A DNA stretch of 64,000 nt from Castor canadensis (taxonomy: Eukaryota > Chordata > Mammalia > Rodentia > Castoridae): positions 131,989,583 to 132,053,582 of the forward strand of contig NC_133390.1 of assembly GCF_047511655.1 (NCBI RefSeq), read 5' to 3'. Shown in pieces: positions 45,150 to 56,204 of the stretch. The notes below the pieces were generated by a model that was not told the origin of the DNA, did no database searches, and saw only the letters and a list, made by a program, of their open reading frames with translations. Position numbers and translations under genes: made by a program. Positions within the stretch are counted from its first letter, which is position 1. The number at the start of each line of letters is the position of its first letter.

Positions 45150-45910
45150 CATAGTCTCTGGGTTAAGACTCCAGAGCTAGTACTTATCTTTTGATTACAT
45201 GTAAAGTGAACGGTTTGCTTAAATCAGGGACTCCCAATGCAGGAGTAAAGTTAAAAGCTCCTTTAAGTCCTTAAAGGCCCTTTCCTGTTCTCCAGTTCAA
45301 TCTAGAGGCTGAATCTGGATCCCTAACTGTGTCACATAAGGGTTTTGCTACTAAGTCAAACCCTGGTATCCAGATTCTACAAAATTTGGCAATTCACAGG
45401 AACATTAGTTGCCTTTTTGTGGGAGCCCAACTTGGAGAATGGCTCTTTGTCTTTCTGGAGCTAATTTTATTTCTCCAGGGTTAATGTATGGCCCAAGTAT
45501 TTAACCTTTTGCTTTGAAATTTGAGCCTTTTTGGGACATGCTCAGGTATCCTGCTTCTTCCAGGAAATTAAGCCCTTGAATAGTATATTTTTTTGAGTCC
45601 TGTTTTGTAGGTCTGCATATTAACAAATCATTCACATATTGTATTGGAGCTCCACGGCTAAGTATCAGAGTTCATAGTTCCTTAGCCAGACCATTCCCAA
45701 ATAAGGGTCAGCTGTCAGTGAACCTTGGGGTAGCACATTCCAGTGCATTGAGTTGTTTAAAAAGTATCAGGACTTTTCCATTTAGAAGCAAACAGAAATT
45801 GAGACTTAGGGTCAAGAGGTATATATCAAGAACAGTAAACCAACATGTTCCTGTAGGTATCTGAACTAAGGTATTATAGGGATTTGGAACTATGGGATGG
45901 ATAGGCACAA
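45150..45910 (-). pseudogene. class I ERV A: reverse transcriptase relic
   Basis: RT palm starts in frame 45908-45708 ('HPIVPNPYNTLVQIP', 'TVLDIYLLTLS') and shifts frame. The active-site box at 45627-45638 reads Y-V-N-D, so the first catalytic aspartate is asparagine. Thumb/connection wording continues to about 45150 with stops. Dead polymerase. Confidence 0.88.
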
Positions 45911-46019
45911 TTGTCTCATTAATTTCTCTTTTAAGTCTTATAGAAGCCTTTATTCTCCATTTGGTTTAAAACACGTAGAGTAGGAGACTGGCATTATATA
46001 GTCCAAACTAAGTAATTAA

Positions 46020-46300
46020 GCCGAGTACCACTGGCTCACGCCTATAATCCTAGCTACTTAGGAGGCAGAGACCAGGAGGATCATGGTTCAAACCCATCCT
46101 GGGCGAATAGTTCACAAGCTCCTATCTCAGAAAAACTCATCACAAAAAAAAAAAGGGCTTGTAGAGTGGCCATTGAACCTAAGGTGTAGGTCCTGAGTTC
46201 AAGCCCCAGTACAGCAAAACCAACCAACCAACCAACCAAACAACAATAACAACAAAACCCAACCAAACAAAAGCAAAGCCAAACAAAAACTTAGTAACTA
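46020..46300 (+). repeat. composite SINE with (CCAA)n tail, inside ERV A
   Basis: 'ctcacgcctataatcctagc' left half, 'gggcttgtagagtggccatt' right half, ending 'caagccccagtacagc' and then (aacc)n/(aaca)n. Confidence 0.88.
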
Positions 46301-46359
46301 AGGATTGCAACCCATGTCTGGCCTTGGATTTGATCTTTTTACGAGAGTATTTGGAAGAA

Positions 46360-46572
46360 TTTTTTTTTTTTTTTTGGTGGGACTGAGATTGACTAGTGAA
46401 ACAGGTGCTCTATCAGTTGAGCCATACCTCCAGTTCATTTTTGCTCTGGTTATTTTGTAGACCAGTTCTCACACACTATTTGCCCAGGCTGGCCTTGTAC
46501 TGCTATTCTCCCAATCTTAGCCTCCCATGTAGCTAGGATTATAGGTGTGAGCCACTGGCACTTGGCTGGGAA
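46360..46572 (-). repeat. composite SINE (minus) inside ERV A
   Basis: T-run, 'gtgctctatcagttgagcca', 'tttgcccaggctggccttgt', 'gctaggattataggtgtgag'. Confidence 0.88.
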
Positions 46573-46859
46573 GGAGTCTTTAAATGAATAACAACAGGTT
46601 GAGCCTGTCTAGGCATTTCCGTATCTCAGACTTGTAGGATAAAATCTTGCTGATAAAATCTCCTAAGGAATATTATTCTCTTTATGTTGGTGGGTCTATT
46701 AAGGCTCCCAGGAATGGCATACAGTTACTAATATTAAACTGTTGATGCTCCTAAAGCAGTTATAATATCTCTGCCAGTCTTGGAGTTGGGCATTTTGGTG
46801 AAACAAGAAATCTTTGAGAGAAAATAAAATCCTCATATCTGCAATCCAGAAGAGGAGTG

Positions 46860-47240
46860 AATCTTTAGATCTTTGGGGATCCATCAATACCTGTTACCAT
46901 GCAGCTCCATTTAGAAAGAGATCTAGGGAAGTCAGTCAAGGCAGAATATTGAACCCCACTATCCACTTGCAGAGGACATTGGTAGTTGATTATTGGTTGG
47001 GGTTCAAATAGTGGGAACCCTTGGGCATCTTCAGTTGTCAAGGACTGCCATTTCAGAAGCAGATGTTCCCCTCTCTCTCTGGAGAGAGGAACAGTCCTTT
47101 CTCTGTTGTTTTTCCTCGTGGCAGAGGGGCCATGTTCCTGGATATTGTGGCCCCTTTTTGGTGTACTTACTTTTCCAATGCCCTATGTCTCCACATTTAT
47201 AACATCTCCCTGCGAGTTTCTGGAATTAACCTGTGTTTAG
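46860..47240 (-). pseudogene. class I ERV A: nucleocapsid zinc knuckle and protease relic
   Basis: At 47163-47204 the minus strand encodes a zinc knuckle, C-Y-K-C-G-D-I-G-H-W-K-S-K-Y; the last ligand Cys is Tyr. Downstream, at 46955-46963, is the aspartyl-protease active-site triad D-S-G in 'QVDSGVQYSALTDF'. The Gag-Pol order is correct for a minus-strand provirus. Frameshifts make it inactive. Confidence 0.85.
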
Positions 47241-47519
47241 AGTTTTCCCAAGTTACTTATTTCTCAAGGAGATATTCCTTTAGAGGAATATTTCCCACTC
47301 ATAATCACAGCCAATATTCTACCTTGCTTTTCAGCAAATAATTGGGCCTGCCTCTCTGCCTGTAACTGACCTCACTTAATCTTTACATTTCTCCATTAAA
47401 CCTGGTTGATGAAAATCTCAAAGGCCAAATTTACTAATTCTTTAAGTGGGGTCTGGAGACCTGTCTTGTTTGTGTAGCTTATTATGGATATTTGGTGCTG
47501 ACTGGCTAATAAAATACAT

Positions 47520-47618
47520 CCCCTGGGCTGGAGATGTGGCTTACAAGGTAGAGTGCCTCTTTGCAAGTCTGAAGCCCTGCTTTCAAACCCCAGTCCCACC
47601 AAAAAAAAAAAGATAGAA
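47520..47618 (+). repeat. ID-type SINE inside ERV A gag
   Basis: 'gggctggagatgtggcttac' ... 'tttcaaaccccagtcccacc' plus an A-tail. It interrupts the capsid coding sequence. Confidence 0.9.
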
Positions 47619-48033
47619 AGACATCCCCCAAAGTGTTTGCCCTTCTGTTGAATCTGGGCTGATACCAGTGTATTTTCTCAGGACCCCTGTTAATCGTCCT
47701 AAATACAGTTTAGGGTATTCATCCTTTCCCTGAGTGATATCCCTTGATTTGTCATAATTAACAGCCTTATGCATTTATTGCTTTATTCCTTCAATTAAAC
47801 AATTAATCATGTAATTTCTACTTGGCATTTCTGATGTGGTAACTCCAATTTGGTTCATCACTGTAAGTGGCAACATTTTCCACTGGTTTACTTTCATCCC
47901 TGACATGAGTATCATCAACACAAGCCCAAGCTGCTGTCCAAATGCTGTGCTTCTCTTCAGGATTACAACAAACTGACAGGAGAACATGAAAGTCCTTCCA
48001 GGTTAGGTACAAAAGTGGCAGTGAGCTGGGCAC
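47583..48033 (-). pseudogene. class I ERV A: capsid relic
   Basis: Overlapping frames (48033-47818, 47987-47775, 47774-47583) contain the major homology region start 'LTWKDFHVLLSVCC' and the C-terminal capsid domain ('HKAVNYDKSRDITQGKDEYP', 'RKYTGISPDSTEGQ'). Frameshifted, then cut by an ID SINE. Confidence 0.9.
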
Positions 48034-48049
48034 CTATGACTCATGTCTG

Positions 48050-48170
48050 TACTTCCTTCCTTCCTCCTTCCCTCCCTTCCTTCCTCTCTCCTATTGGGGT
48101 TTGAACTCAGGGCCTCATGCCTGCTAGGCATGAGTCAGGCACATTTTACTGCTTTAGCCACTCTACTAGC
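48050..48170 (-). repeat. SINE with (CCTT)n tail, nested in another SINE
   Basis: 'ttggggtttgaactcagggc' and 'cttgccagg'-like wording, preceded by a ccttcc microsatellite. It appears to interrupt a composite SINE whose start is at 48017-48048 and whose body resumes at 48170. Confidence 0.65.
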
Positions 48171-48384
48171 ACTGGTTCATGCCTGTAATCCTAGCTACTT
48201 GGGAGGCTGAGATCAGTAGGATTGAGGTTTGAGGTAAGCCCAGGCAAACAATTCTTGAGACCCCCATCTCCAAAATAAACAGAGCAAGTTGGACTGAAGA
48301 TGTGGCTCAAGCGATAAGAGTGTCTGCTTTGCTGGCATGAAGCCCTGAGTTCAAACCTCAGTCCACCAAAAAAAAAAAAAAGGC
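48170..48384 (+). repeat. composite B1-like/ID-like SINE
   Basis: 'catgcctgtaatcctagcta', 'ccatctccaaaataaacaga', 'gagttcaaacctcagtccac' and an A14 tail. Confidence 0.93.
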
Positions 48385-48519
48385 AGTGATAGCATTAAAT
48401 TCATCAAAGAATTTCCTAGGGTCCTTGGAAAAGCACCCTAGTTTCTCTTCACATTGAGACACTTCATTTATTGAGAAAGGGACATGTACCTACATCCTAC
48501 ATGGTGCCCTCATCTACAA

Positions 48520-48745
48520 CTGCCACTTCTCTCTCTCTCTCTCTCTGTCCTGTACTGGGATTTGAACTCAGGGCCTCATGCTTGCCAGGCAGGAAAGAGA
48601 TCTACCACTTGAGCCACTCTGCCCGCTCTGTTTTGTGTTGGGTATTTTCAACACTATTTGCTTGAACCGCTTCAAACTGTGATCCTCCTGGTATGTCCCT
48701 CCTGATTAGGTAGAATTACAGGCATGAGCAACTGTTGCCTGGCTG
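48520..48745 (-). repeat. composite SINE with (TC)n tract
   Basis: (tc)n, 'actgggatttgaactcaggg', 'ctaccacttgagccactctg', then the B1-like half, ending 'aattacaggcatgagcaact'. Confidence 0.88.
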
Positions 48746-48879
48746 CCACTTCTCTTAAGGGAAGCATTGCAGCTGGTTCTGGGTGATATGAAGCAGCACT
48801 GCCAGTAGTGCCTACAGGACTTATTTCTGCCAAAGAGGGGTATAGGGATTCTTGTTGAGGTAAGGGATAACTCAGGTAG

Positions 48880-49348
48880 GGAAAGAATTAGATGCCCTAG
48901 ATGGCATAGTTAGAGACCTTCAGAGCAGAGAGTATGAGTGAAGCAGAGGAACTAGTTACCTCCTGATGTTCTCTTGCCTCTGGAGCAGTAGGAGGAGCCT
49001 AATAAGGGGGTCTCCTAGCAACCCCTCAAAAACCATCCTCTAGTGGATCTGCTAGGTTGGATGCTGGAACATACAAAATCCTACATTTTTCTCTAACTTT
49101 TGGTTCTCTATGTACCATCAGAAACAGCTGTGCATAGAGAATTTGAGACCATTTTCCTTTTGCAAAATTAATCTAGCTGGAGAACAGTATTAAAATCAAA
49201 GCTCCAAGTTTTTTTGCTACCCAACTGATATTGAGTTCATATTGTATTACAATAACAAATTTTCCTTTAATCCCCTTTTGATGAATTTCCAATTCTCTAA
49301 AATACATCCTAATGGAGAGTTACCAGGAATACTAATGATGGTTCCCAT
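48880..49348 (-). pseudogene. class I ERV A: matrix (gag start)
   Basis: ATG at 49348 (minus) opens M-G-T-I-I-S with a penultimate Gly for myristoylation, then 'SPLGCILENWKFIKRG', the class I matrix signature. Later matrix wording continues in shifted frames to about 48950. Leader sequence of about 700 bp separates it from the LTR at 50080, and no primer site was found next to that LTR. Confidence 0.8.
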
Positions 49349-50079
49349 CTTCATTTTCTGTGCCTGGGGAGAAAGATAGAAGGAGGAAAATGAAAGGAAT
49401 AGAGAGGTGCATTGCTGCTCTTGATTCTCCTGGTGATCTAGGAACTCTCCCTTTGTAAATTCCCTTACTTAGAACTATTAATCTATACTCTTAAGGATGG
49501 ATGGTTCTGTACACCTTAATGAGTAAGATTAATAAACCTACAATGGTTTTGCAGGGAGGTGCCCCCCTCTAATCTTTATACTTCCCAGTCTTTTATTATT
49601 GGCATCTTCTGAACTTCCTTGCTGGCTAAAACAAGGATTAGATGGAACTGGGTCTGAATTCTTAGTAAATGACCTTTTGTTATACATCAGAAATTAACTT
49701 TTTATGATTAATTTGAAGAGCCTGATTTCTGAAATCAGAATCTGCATGTTAAGCAGGAAGGGAAGAGATAAGACTAACAGTCTCCAGTTAAAGGGAATAC
49801 ATCTCTGTTAAAATGGATGGATATCTGCTGATCTTAGTAAGCTGGAAAAGCTGCCAATCTTAGTAAGCAGTAAAAAGTCAGTAGTTAATTTTAGGGGGCA
49901 AGGCCTCCTAATCCCTAAACCCCAAATGCCTTATTAAATCCATAGCAATACCCAAGGAGGGCTGTCCTTGTGCCTTTTAGCTGCTGTCCTAACCCAGAAT
50001 TCTGGGGCATTTGTAGGAGTTAAAGGAAAGCTTGGATGGGAAAATTGAAATTTCCTTTTTAGTCCTTACAGTGTGTGCC

Positions 50080-50418
50080 TGTGTCTGGGGACCCCACATA
50101 GACACTGTTAAGAAAAACACTGCTAACAAAGCTCATGAGAAAAGTCTCATGTCCAAAAGCAAAGTTTAATGGCAGGCCCAAACTGCCAGGCTGGCCAGGG
50201 GAAAGATGGCGCAGCACAAACTCTGGGCCAGGCATGGCTTTTATAGAAGGGAGAGGTTAAGGAAGTTAGTGCGTGTGCAGCAGTCTCTGGTAGGGGTGGG
50301 GCTGTCTTAGAGTGTGGGAATTTCTGTTAAGGGCAGGGTTGTCCTTGGGAGTTTCTCAAGTGAGGTCTGAGGATAAAATGGCCACTGATTTACAAATGGT
50401 GACGTTATTGTTCTATCA
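50080..50418 (-). mobile_element. class I ERV B 3' LTR
   Basis: 339 bp. In minus orientation it starts 'tgatagaacaataacgtc' and ends 'ccccagacaca'. TATA-like 'tctataaaagcc' near 50245-50234 and ATTAAA near 50170 define U3 and R. It is directly preceded by a polypurine tract (50419-50436). The U3 part is shared with 56205-56382. Confidence 0.88.
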
Positions 50419-50436
50419 TTCCCCCATTTTTTCTTT
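50419..50436 (-). promoter_or_regulatory. polypurine tract of ERV B
   Basis: The minus strand reads 'aaagaaaaaatgggggaa', immediately adjacent to the LTR TG: the plus-strand primer site of retroviral reverse transcription. Confidence 0.85.
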
Positions 50437-50599
50437 AATAATGATGAGGGTAGGGGCTGAGGATCGGGAACTGGGGCGAAGTGTTGGTCTCTTAGCTGCT
50501 TCCTGCGGGCAGGGGACATTGTATGGGGTGAGATCCTCAGACTCCTGTGTCCTGGTGGGGGCCCTCATAGCAGTCTCTGGATGGTACCTGGAGGTACAA

Positions 50600-50820
50600 C
50601 TAGTTAAACTTTTGATTAGCAATAGCAGACATGCAGTCCAAAAGAAATCTTTGTACTGTTTTTATGATACAAGGGAGGAAGCTTAAGAATATGAGAGCAA
50701 GAAATACAGGCATTAGGATGGGCGTTATCCAGGAGAACCACTGTGAAATGTTATTCCCTGGAGGATTCCAAGAGTCTTCCAACTCCCTTCATTTTTCTAA
50801 CTGTTCCTTGAGAGGGGCCG
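50600..50820 (-). pseudogene. class I ERV B: Env transmembrane anchor remnant
   Basis: Minus frame 50782-50600 contains 'QWFSWITPILMP', a hydrophobic anchor ('VFLALIFLSFLPCII') and a short cytoplasmic tail, matching class I TM subunits. Surface subunit, fusion peptide and most of the ectodomain are absent because integrase sequence joins directly at about 50820. Stops are present. Confidence 0.85.
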
Positions 50821-51065
50821 CCACTGGGGGATCCCATTGAGCTTGACAGCAGTGGGTGTTGTGAGAATGACCAGATGGGGGATGGTCCACCGAAGTCCCA
50901 ATGGAGAGGGTAGAAGATCCTTTAGGAGAGCAATATCCCCTGGTTTAACAGAAATTGTTATAGGGTGGGGCAGGATCTGGTCTGCATGCTCTCTGAGAAG
51001 TTCCCTGAGAAGGTTAAGATAAGGTAGGTAGTCAGTCAGAAGAGCAGAGTCTGTTGGAAGCAAGT
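50797..51065 (-). pseudogene. class I ERV B: integrase C-terminal domain
   Basis: Minus frame 51063-50797 has 'ITISVKPGDIALLKDL', 'LGLRWTIPHLVILTTPTAVK' and 'NGIPQW', the SH3-like C-terminal domain of class I integrases. Catalytic core and RT are not seen upstream; the unidentified AT-rich repeat is there instead. Confidence 0.88.
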
Positions 51066-51344
51066 TTTCTAAGAGAAATAGGTGGCCATATATTATTTAA
51101 GACCCAAATAGGAATATTAGGAGGAGCATAAAAAGGTGTCTGCTAAGGGACTACATACCTAGGGATCTAAATTCTGCAAAATCCTCTAACTCCCAAGAAA
51201 GCTGTAAGCTGCTTTATGGTATGGGGGGAGGGAAACGGAAGATTGGGTTGGTTCACTCATGACTCAGGGAGTGAGTCTGTCCCTTTAAGGCCACACCTAG
51301 GTAGGTGACCTGTGGGAGGCAGGGGATGGCAGGATTTAAATTTA

Positions 51345-51967
51345 ACACTCTTGGATAAAAGAGAGCTCTAGCTCATTTTTTATATAACATTGTAAATGTT
51401 TGTACCATATTTAGATAAAGTATAGACACAACACTGTTGCAAAGTGGTCATTTAAGACACATAAGCAAATATGTAAATGAACTCTGATTTAGTAGTACTT
51501 AAGCTTGACAAGATCAGCAGAAAACAAATAATTTCTTTGATAAAATCTTTCCCTATAGCAGTTTTCTGTAGATGTTACTCAGAGCAGAACAATATTAAGA
51601 TAACCTTGTTATTTTATAGACGTAGAGAATTTGATTTTAGTTTGACATGACCCTAAAAATCTTAGGCAACTTTTAGATTATACTCAACTTTAACTTTATT
51701 ACACACTGAAGCTTTTTATTATACACTTTTAAAACTTACTTAGACCTTTATATAACATACTAAACCCTTTGATGGCTTGTCCTTATCCCTCCTATTTGAA
51801 ACAATCTTTAGGACAAACCCTTCTTTACATAGTCCTTTCTCATCTAAAAACATTCATTTTTCCTTTAACTTCTCAAAAAATACATTCACTACCCATCTGT
51901 ATCCTTTCCAGTTGTTTACTTTGTAACTTGTATTTTAAAATTAACTTTTATAAGAATTTTGGATTTA
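51345..51967 (+). repeat. unidentified AT-rich repeat, copy 2
   Basis: Collinear with 16735-17388 over about 620 bp with many small differences. It sits where most of the pol gene of ERV B should be. Family unknown. Confidence 0.85.
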
Positions 51968-52310
51968 TTATAGGGGCTGAAGCAACTAATTAGTAGCCCT
52001 TGTTGTTTTAAGGAATTTGTGATAGGCATAGGGCCTCATCATCCCTCAGGCTGGAGGGGATATTGTTTTAGGTGTGGAAACTGTGAGGGATTTTTGAGTT
52101 TTATTTGAATAGGGAGGGCCAGCCTGGCTCGCCCTACACTCATCTCATCAGTCCACACTGTGGAATCTATTTGTCCCTTAAGGAAGGGGCAGCAGAAATA
52201 GCTGCCTGAGGGGAAGAGAATTTGAGCGTTTAGTTTGGAGTTTCAGGAACTATGAGGAAAGAATGACAGAAGAGGAGGTCTCCTCAAGAGCAGGCCAGAG
52301 GCTGGGTAAA

Positions 52311-52990
52311 CTAGTGCTGTAGGGGCTGGCCAGATTTGCCTCGAATGATAACTTTTGTCATTGGACCGGGAACCGGGAGAGAAAGAAAGGTAAAACAGAG
52401 AAATAAGCTCCACTGTCTAGTCAAAAAATGATCTTTTGTTTTTTCTGCCACAATGGCTACCATGAGGCTCCTCAACATTGATGCCAAGAAGTGGAGCATG
52501 GACAGGGGGCCAGGACCCATCAATCCATAGGAGGTAGCACCTTGCCTTCCATCTGGAGATGGGGGGATGGAGCACTTAGACCTCCAGTGGTTACCTTTGC
52601 AGAGAGGGCAGGGTCCTGTTTGGGGACTGGGCTGTCTCCCGTGCTGTTCCCCCAATTTGAGCATCCTCTGCAGAAGTGCCCCTCTTGTCCACCATGGTAC
52701 CAAGTTCAAGATGCAGGCCCCATTTGGGTGGGGGCAGCAATAAGGTCATGATGTTTCTTATCTTTCTCTCTGTTAGTAATGTCCCAGTTATAGTACACAG
52801 ACATGGCTAGCTATATTAGTTGATCCAGTGACTTTTCTCCTTCAGCCACAGACTGAGTTTTCTACAAATATCTGGGGCTGACTGTTAGAAATTTATCTTT
52901 GAGGAGAACCTCTCTCATCTGTGACTCTGGGTCCACTGTGGTATGCTTTCTGATAGCATCCTTAAGATGCTGCAGAAAGGTAAGGGGATT
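52311..52990 (-). pseudogene. class I ERV B: capsid end, nucleocapsid and protease start
   Basis: Minus frame 52709-52311 holds a zinc knuckle at 52572-52610, C-P-L-C-K-G-N-H-W-R-S-K-C (C-x2-C-x3-H-x4-C). A first, decayed knuckle lies just upstream ('GGQEGHFCRGC', ligand Cys lost). In another frame near 52420 an L-D-S-G-A motif marks the protease active site. Capsid C-terminal codons precede it, back to 52990. Frameshifts and stops throughout. Confidence 0.85.
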
Positions 52991-53186
52991 TTCTTCAGAG
53001 CATTGCTATAAAGTAAAGTTGTTATTTTACATTGACACCTGATACTCTGTAGAGCAGGTCTCTGAACTGTTCTGGGCCTCAGTTTCCTCACTTGAAGAAT
53101 GAGGGATCTGATCTAGATTAAACTACCTTCTTCCACTATTAGATGGCTGAAGTGACATTAATGCCACTTATCTTTCTTACCATTTT

Positions 53187-53785
53187 TTTTTGATTTAACA
53201 ATGCTGAGGAATTTTTTTTTCTTTCATTTTTCTTTTATTATTCATATGTGCATACAAGGATTGGTTCATTTCTCCCCACTGCCCCCACCCCCTCCCTTAC
53301 CACCCACTCTGCCCCCTCCCTCTCCCCCACCTCAATACCCAGCAGAAACTATTTTGCCCTTATTTCTAATTTTGTTGTAGAGAGAGTATAAGCAATAATA
53401 GGAGGGAACAAGGGTTTTTGCTGGTTGAGATAAGGATAGCTATACAGGGCATTGACTCACATTGATTTCCTGTGCGCGGGTGTTACCTTCTAGGTTAATT
53501 CTTTTTGATCTAACCTTTTCTCTAGTACCTGTTCCCCTTTTCCTATTGGCCTCAGTTGCTTTAAGGTATCTGCTTTAGTTTCTCTGCGTTAAGGGCAACA
53601 AATGCTAATGCTGAGGAATTGAACCCAGGGCCTTGCACATGCTGGGCAGACACTCTCCCACTGAGCTATGTCCTTATCCCCAAATATTTTTTTCTTTTTC
53701 CTTTGGCTATACTGGGGCTTGAACTCAGGACTTTATGCCTTCAAAGTGGCACTCTTCTGCTTGAGCCATATCACCAGGCCCTTTT
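53187..53785 (-). repeat. ID-type SINE pair, split by an L1 insertion
   Basis: An ID complement starts 'aacaatgctgaggaatt' at 53198-53213, is interrupted by L1 3' UTR, and resumes at 53607 with 'aatgctgaggaattgaaccc' to about 53690. A second ID-like unit follows, 53690-53785 ('gggcttgaactcaggacttt'). Confidence 0.92.
53214..53606 (-). mobile_element. L1 3' UTR-only insertion inside a SINE
   Basis: 393 bp of L1 3' UTR in minus orientation with T-rich left end. The exact 14-bp target duplication 'aatgctgaggaatt' is at 53200-53213 and 53607-53620. Confidence 0.95.
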
Positions 53786-53869
53786 GGTGTGGATCTGTCA
53801 AGGGGAGTGCCTGTGCCCCTGTAGGTAGGCACATTTATTCCTTTATTTCTGGGTGCCACTAGTATTGGG

Positions 53870-54135
53870 GCTCATTGTAAATGCTAATCATTTCCAACCT
53901 GAGTGGCCTGGGCCAGAACCCATTGCATTTGTAATGAGGAAAGAGTCTGGTCCAGGAGAAGCATAATATCCTTCCATGTCAATTGAAAGGTTTGGATTAC
54001 AGAGATAAAGGCTTGAATGTATTTGTCTGGGCATCACTATAGCTGTCCAGATGTTTTTAAATTTCCCTTAGATCTGATAGCTGGAAGGGGACATAGACTT
54101 GCCTTCTTCCTACCATTACCTGTTGAAAGGGGAAG
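53870..54135 (-). pseudogene. class I ERV B: capsid major homology region
   Basis: Minus-strand wording 'VYVPFQLSDLREI' followed, after frameshifts, by a Phe-x-Leu-Thr-Trp-like major homology region and 'LAQATQVGND'-type sequence identifies class I capsid. Several stops. Confidence 0.8.
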
Positions 54136-55399
54136 CACCCATTAGGAGGTTCTGAATATTAGGGTGGCTTAGAAGGTAGAAATTTGTATAGGGGACCTCA
54201 GTTCACTTTTTTCCCTTTTATAGAATAGGTCTAATTGGAGTATGGTATTGTAATTTAATGAACACTATGAAGGCCACTTCTCTTGGCCACCCAAAGCATA
54301 CTGAGGCCAGGCCTCAGTACAAAGTTTCCAACATCTACAAGCCAGAAAACTGGAAGGTTCAGGTCCCATCTAGAAAGAACAAAATGCTAGCATCTTGTCT
54401 TTTAGTTAACAGCAGGCAGCCTCTTTAATAAAGGCTACCTTTTTAACAAAGGAATAAATCATCTGTAAAGTTAGAGAAGGGCATTTAGAGGGCATCCCAG
54501 GCCAATAACAGTACTATACGGGACAACTAGTGTTAATGTTTGAAGGGAAAAATTTGTGCTGAGGCTGAAAGTGTAGAAAATTTTAAATGAGATTAGAGAC
54601 CACAGTAATAGCTATTTCTGGGACTATAACCTTGAGCTAAAAATTGGCTTACAAGGGCTGGGTTTGGTGCCCCGAGGTGTGAGGTGGGACTAGGAGCAGG
54701 GCGTGTGCAAGGCACCGACACCCTCCACACACACCTGGGACAAGTGAGCCTGACTGCCTAGGACTGGTCCTGTGGCCTGTTGCCCCTCCCCCCTTCCTGT
54801 GTATCTGCATGTGTTTTATTCTAGGGGAAGTGGTGGCAGGCCACAGCCACCGCCATGTGCGCCTGGCAGCCTAGGATGTGTGTTGGGTTGGCCTATGGAT
54901 TCTCTTAGCTATGGTAGGTGTTCCTGCTGTGCATGAGCGCGCCTATTTGCTTTCCTTCCTCCCCTTGTGGGGGCAAAGTTATGGCATTAGCGTGGCAGCT
55001 GCAGTTTTTTGTAAGCACTTTTGCCTAGCAGCTGATTTAAAGTTACTTTAGACTGAGAGGCCTGGCAAACTAGTTGGAATAACTTAAGTCATAAGGTACC
55101 ATGCTACAAGTTTTTCACGGGAGGCAGGGTCCCATAAGCACTGGGAGGAGAAGGCAGACAGAGACAAAGGACATGTGGTGAGACCATGGAGGAGGCAGAA
55201 AGGTGAGCTGACATCTTATGTAAGGAAGGGGAAGGCAGAGCCTGGAGGCATGACACCTGCCTGAGGGATTAGCCATCACCTGTGCCTCTAGGTCGCTCCC
55301 ATTGACTGGTACTGGAACACTTTCAGCAACACGAAACCTCCACTCTCTGGTTGCTGTCTCAGGAAAAAGAGGCATCAGACTGGGGGTGGGGTGGGGTGG
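54136..55399 (-). other. ERV B gag linker region and GC-rich unidentified insert
   Basis: The matrix-capsid linker is expected here. A GC-richer block at about 54650-55000 ('ggtttggtgccccgaggtgt') is unlike its surroundings and may be a separate insertion. No coding frame recognised. Confidence 0.4.
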
Positions 55400-56150
55400 G
55401 AGAAGAGAAGCAATGGTCAGATGCCATAATCAAATAGGACTCCCCCAACGTAGCGTGAGGCATACCTAAATAAACTCCAGGCTTGGTCTCAGCCCACAGG
55501 GAGGGAGCATACGGTCTCCCAGAGCTGGAACCGCCTTGAGGCCAGAGTTGGCAAGGAGCGGCTGGCTTGACACCATGATGGGAAGGTCCTTCAGGAAGAT
55601 AGGAAGAGACAGGCAGCGTGAGCAGCACAAGAAGTCTGCTTACATGGGGAAGGAGGTGGTTCGGGAGAGAATTTGGTTCATTTAGAAGCTGGTTTAGAGG
55701 CTAATAGAACCTGTGCAGGGGGACAGGAAGTACAGAGGGAGGGTTTGATGTGGAGATAAGAAAAGGATTGGGCGTAGGGTATTTCCTTCCTTTTACCAGC
55801 ACGCTCACAGAAATTGTATAAGTCCCTTAAAATATTGGGATTGAAAGTGCCATTCAGTGGCCATTTGGAGACATTGTCTAATGGGTATTGGGGCCATGCC
55901 TGATTACAGAGAAAAATAAGTTTTCATGGCTTAAGATCAGGCATTAGGAGAGGGGCCCATTCTTGGCCAGGAGACATCCCAGTGGGGAGTCTGAAGGAAT
56001 TTGGGATGGTCCAATCTCCATGGTGAGGCCTGAACTGAGGAGAGATATGGTGGGTGTCCCTGAAATATCAGTTCCTCAGGAGAGAATAGATGTGGGACAC
56101 CCGGGGGGAATGTCTTCACCACAGGGACCCACAGTCCTAGGAAACCCGGT
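55400..56150 (-). pseudogene. class I ERV B: matrix relic
   Basis: The minus strand at about 55930-55740 gives 'KLIFLCNQAWPQYPLDN', 'SKWPLNGTFN' and 'NILRDLYNFCERAGK', the typical class I matrix core. Pro-rich sequence follows (55628-55359). Broken by stops. The first codons are unclear. Confidence 0.85.
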
Positions 56151-56204
56151 TCCCAGGGACGGGAGTGAGCCGAGACCTAGCGCTAGGATTTTGAGGAAAG
56201 AGAA

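Noticed and set aside
46200..46290. CRISPR-like array of short repeats
   Set aside because: It is the (aacc)n/(aaca)n tail of a SINE, not spaced direct repeats; mammalian nuclear DNA has no CRISPR arrays.
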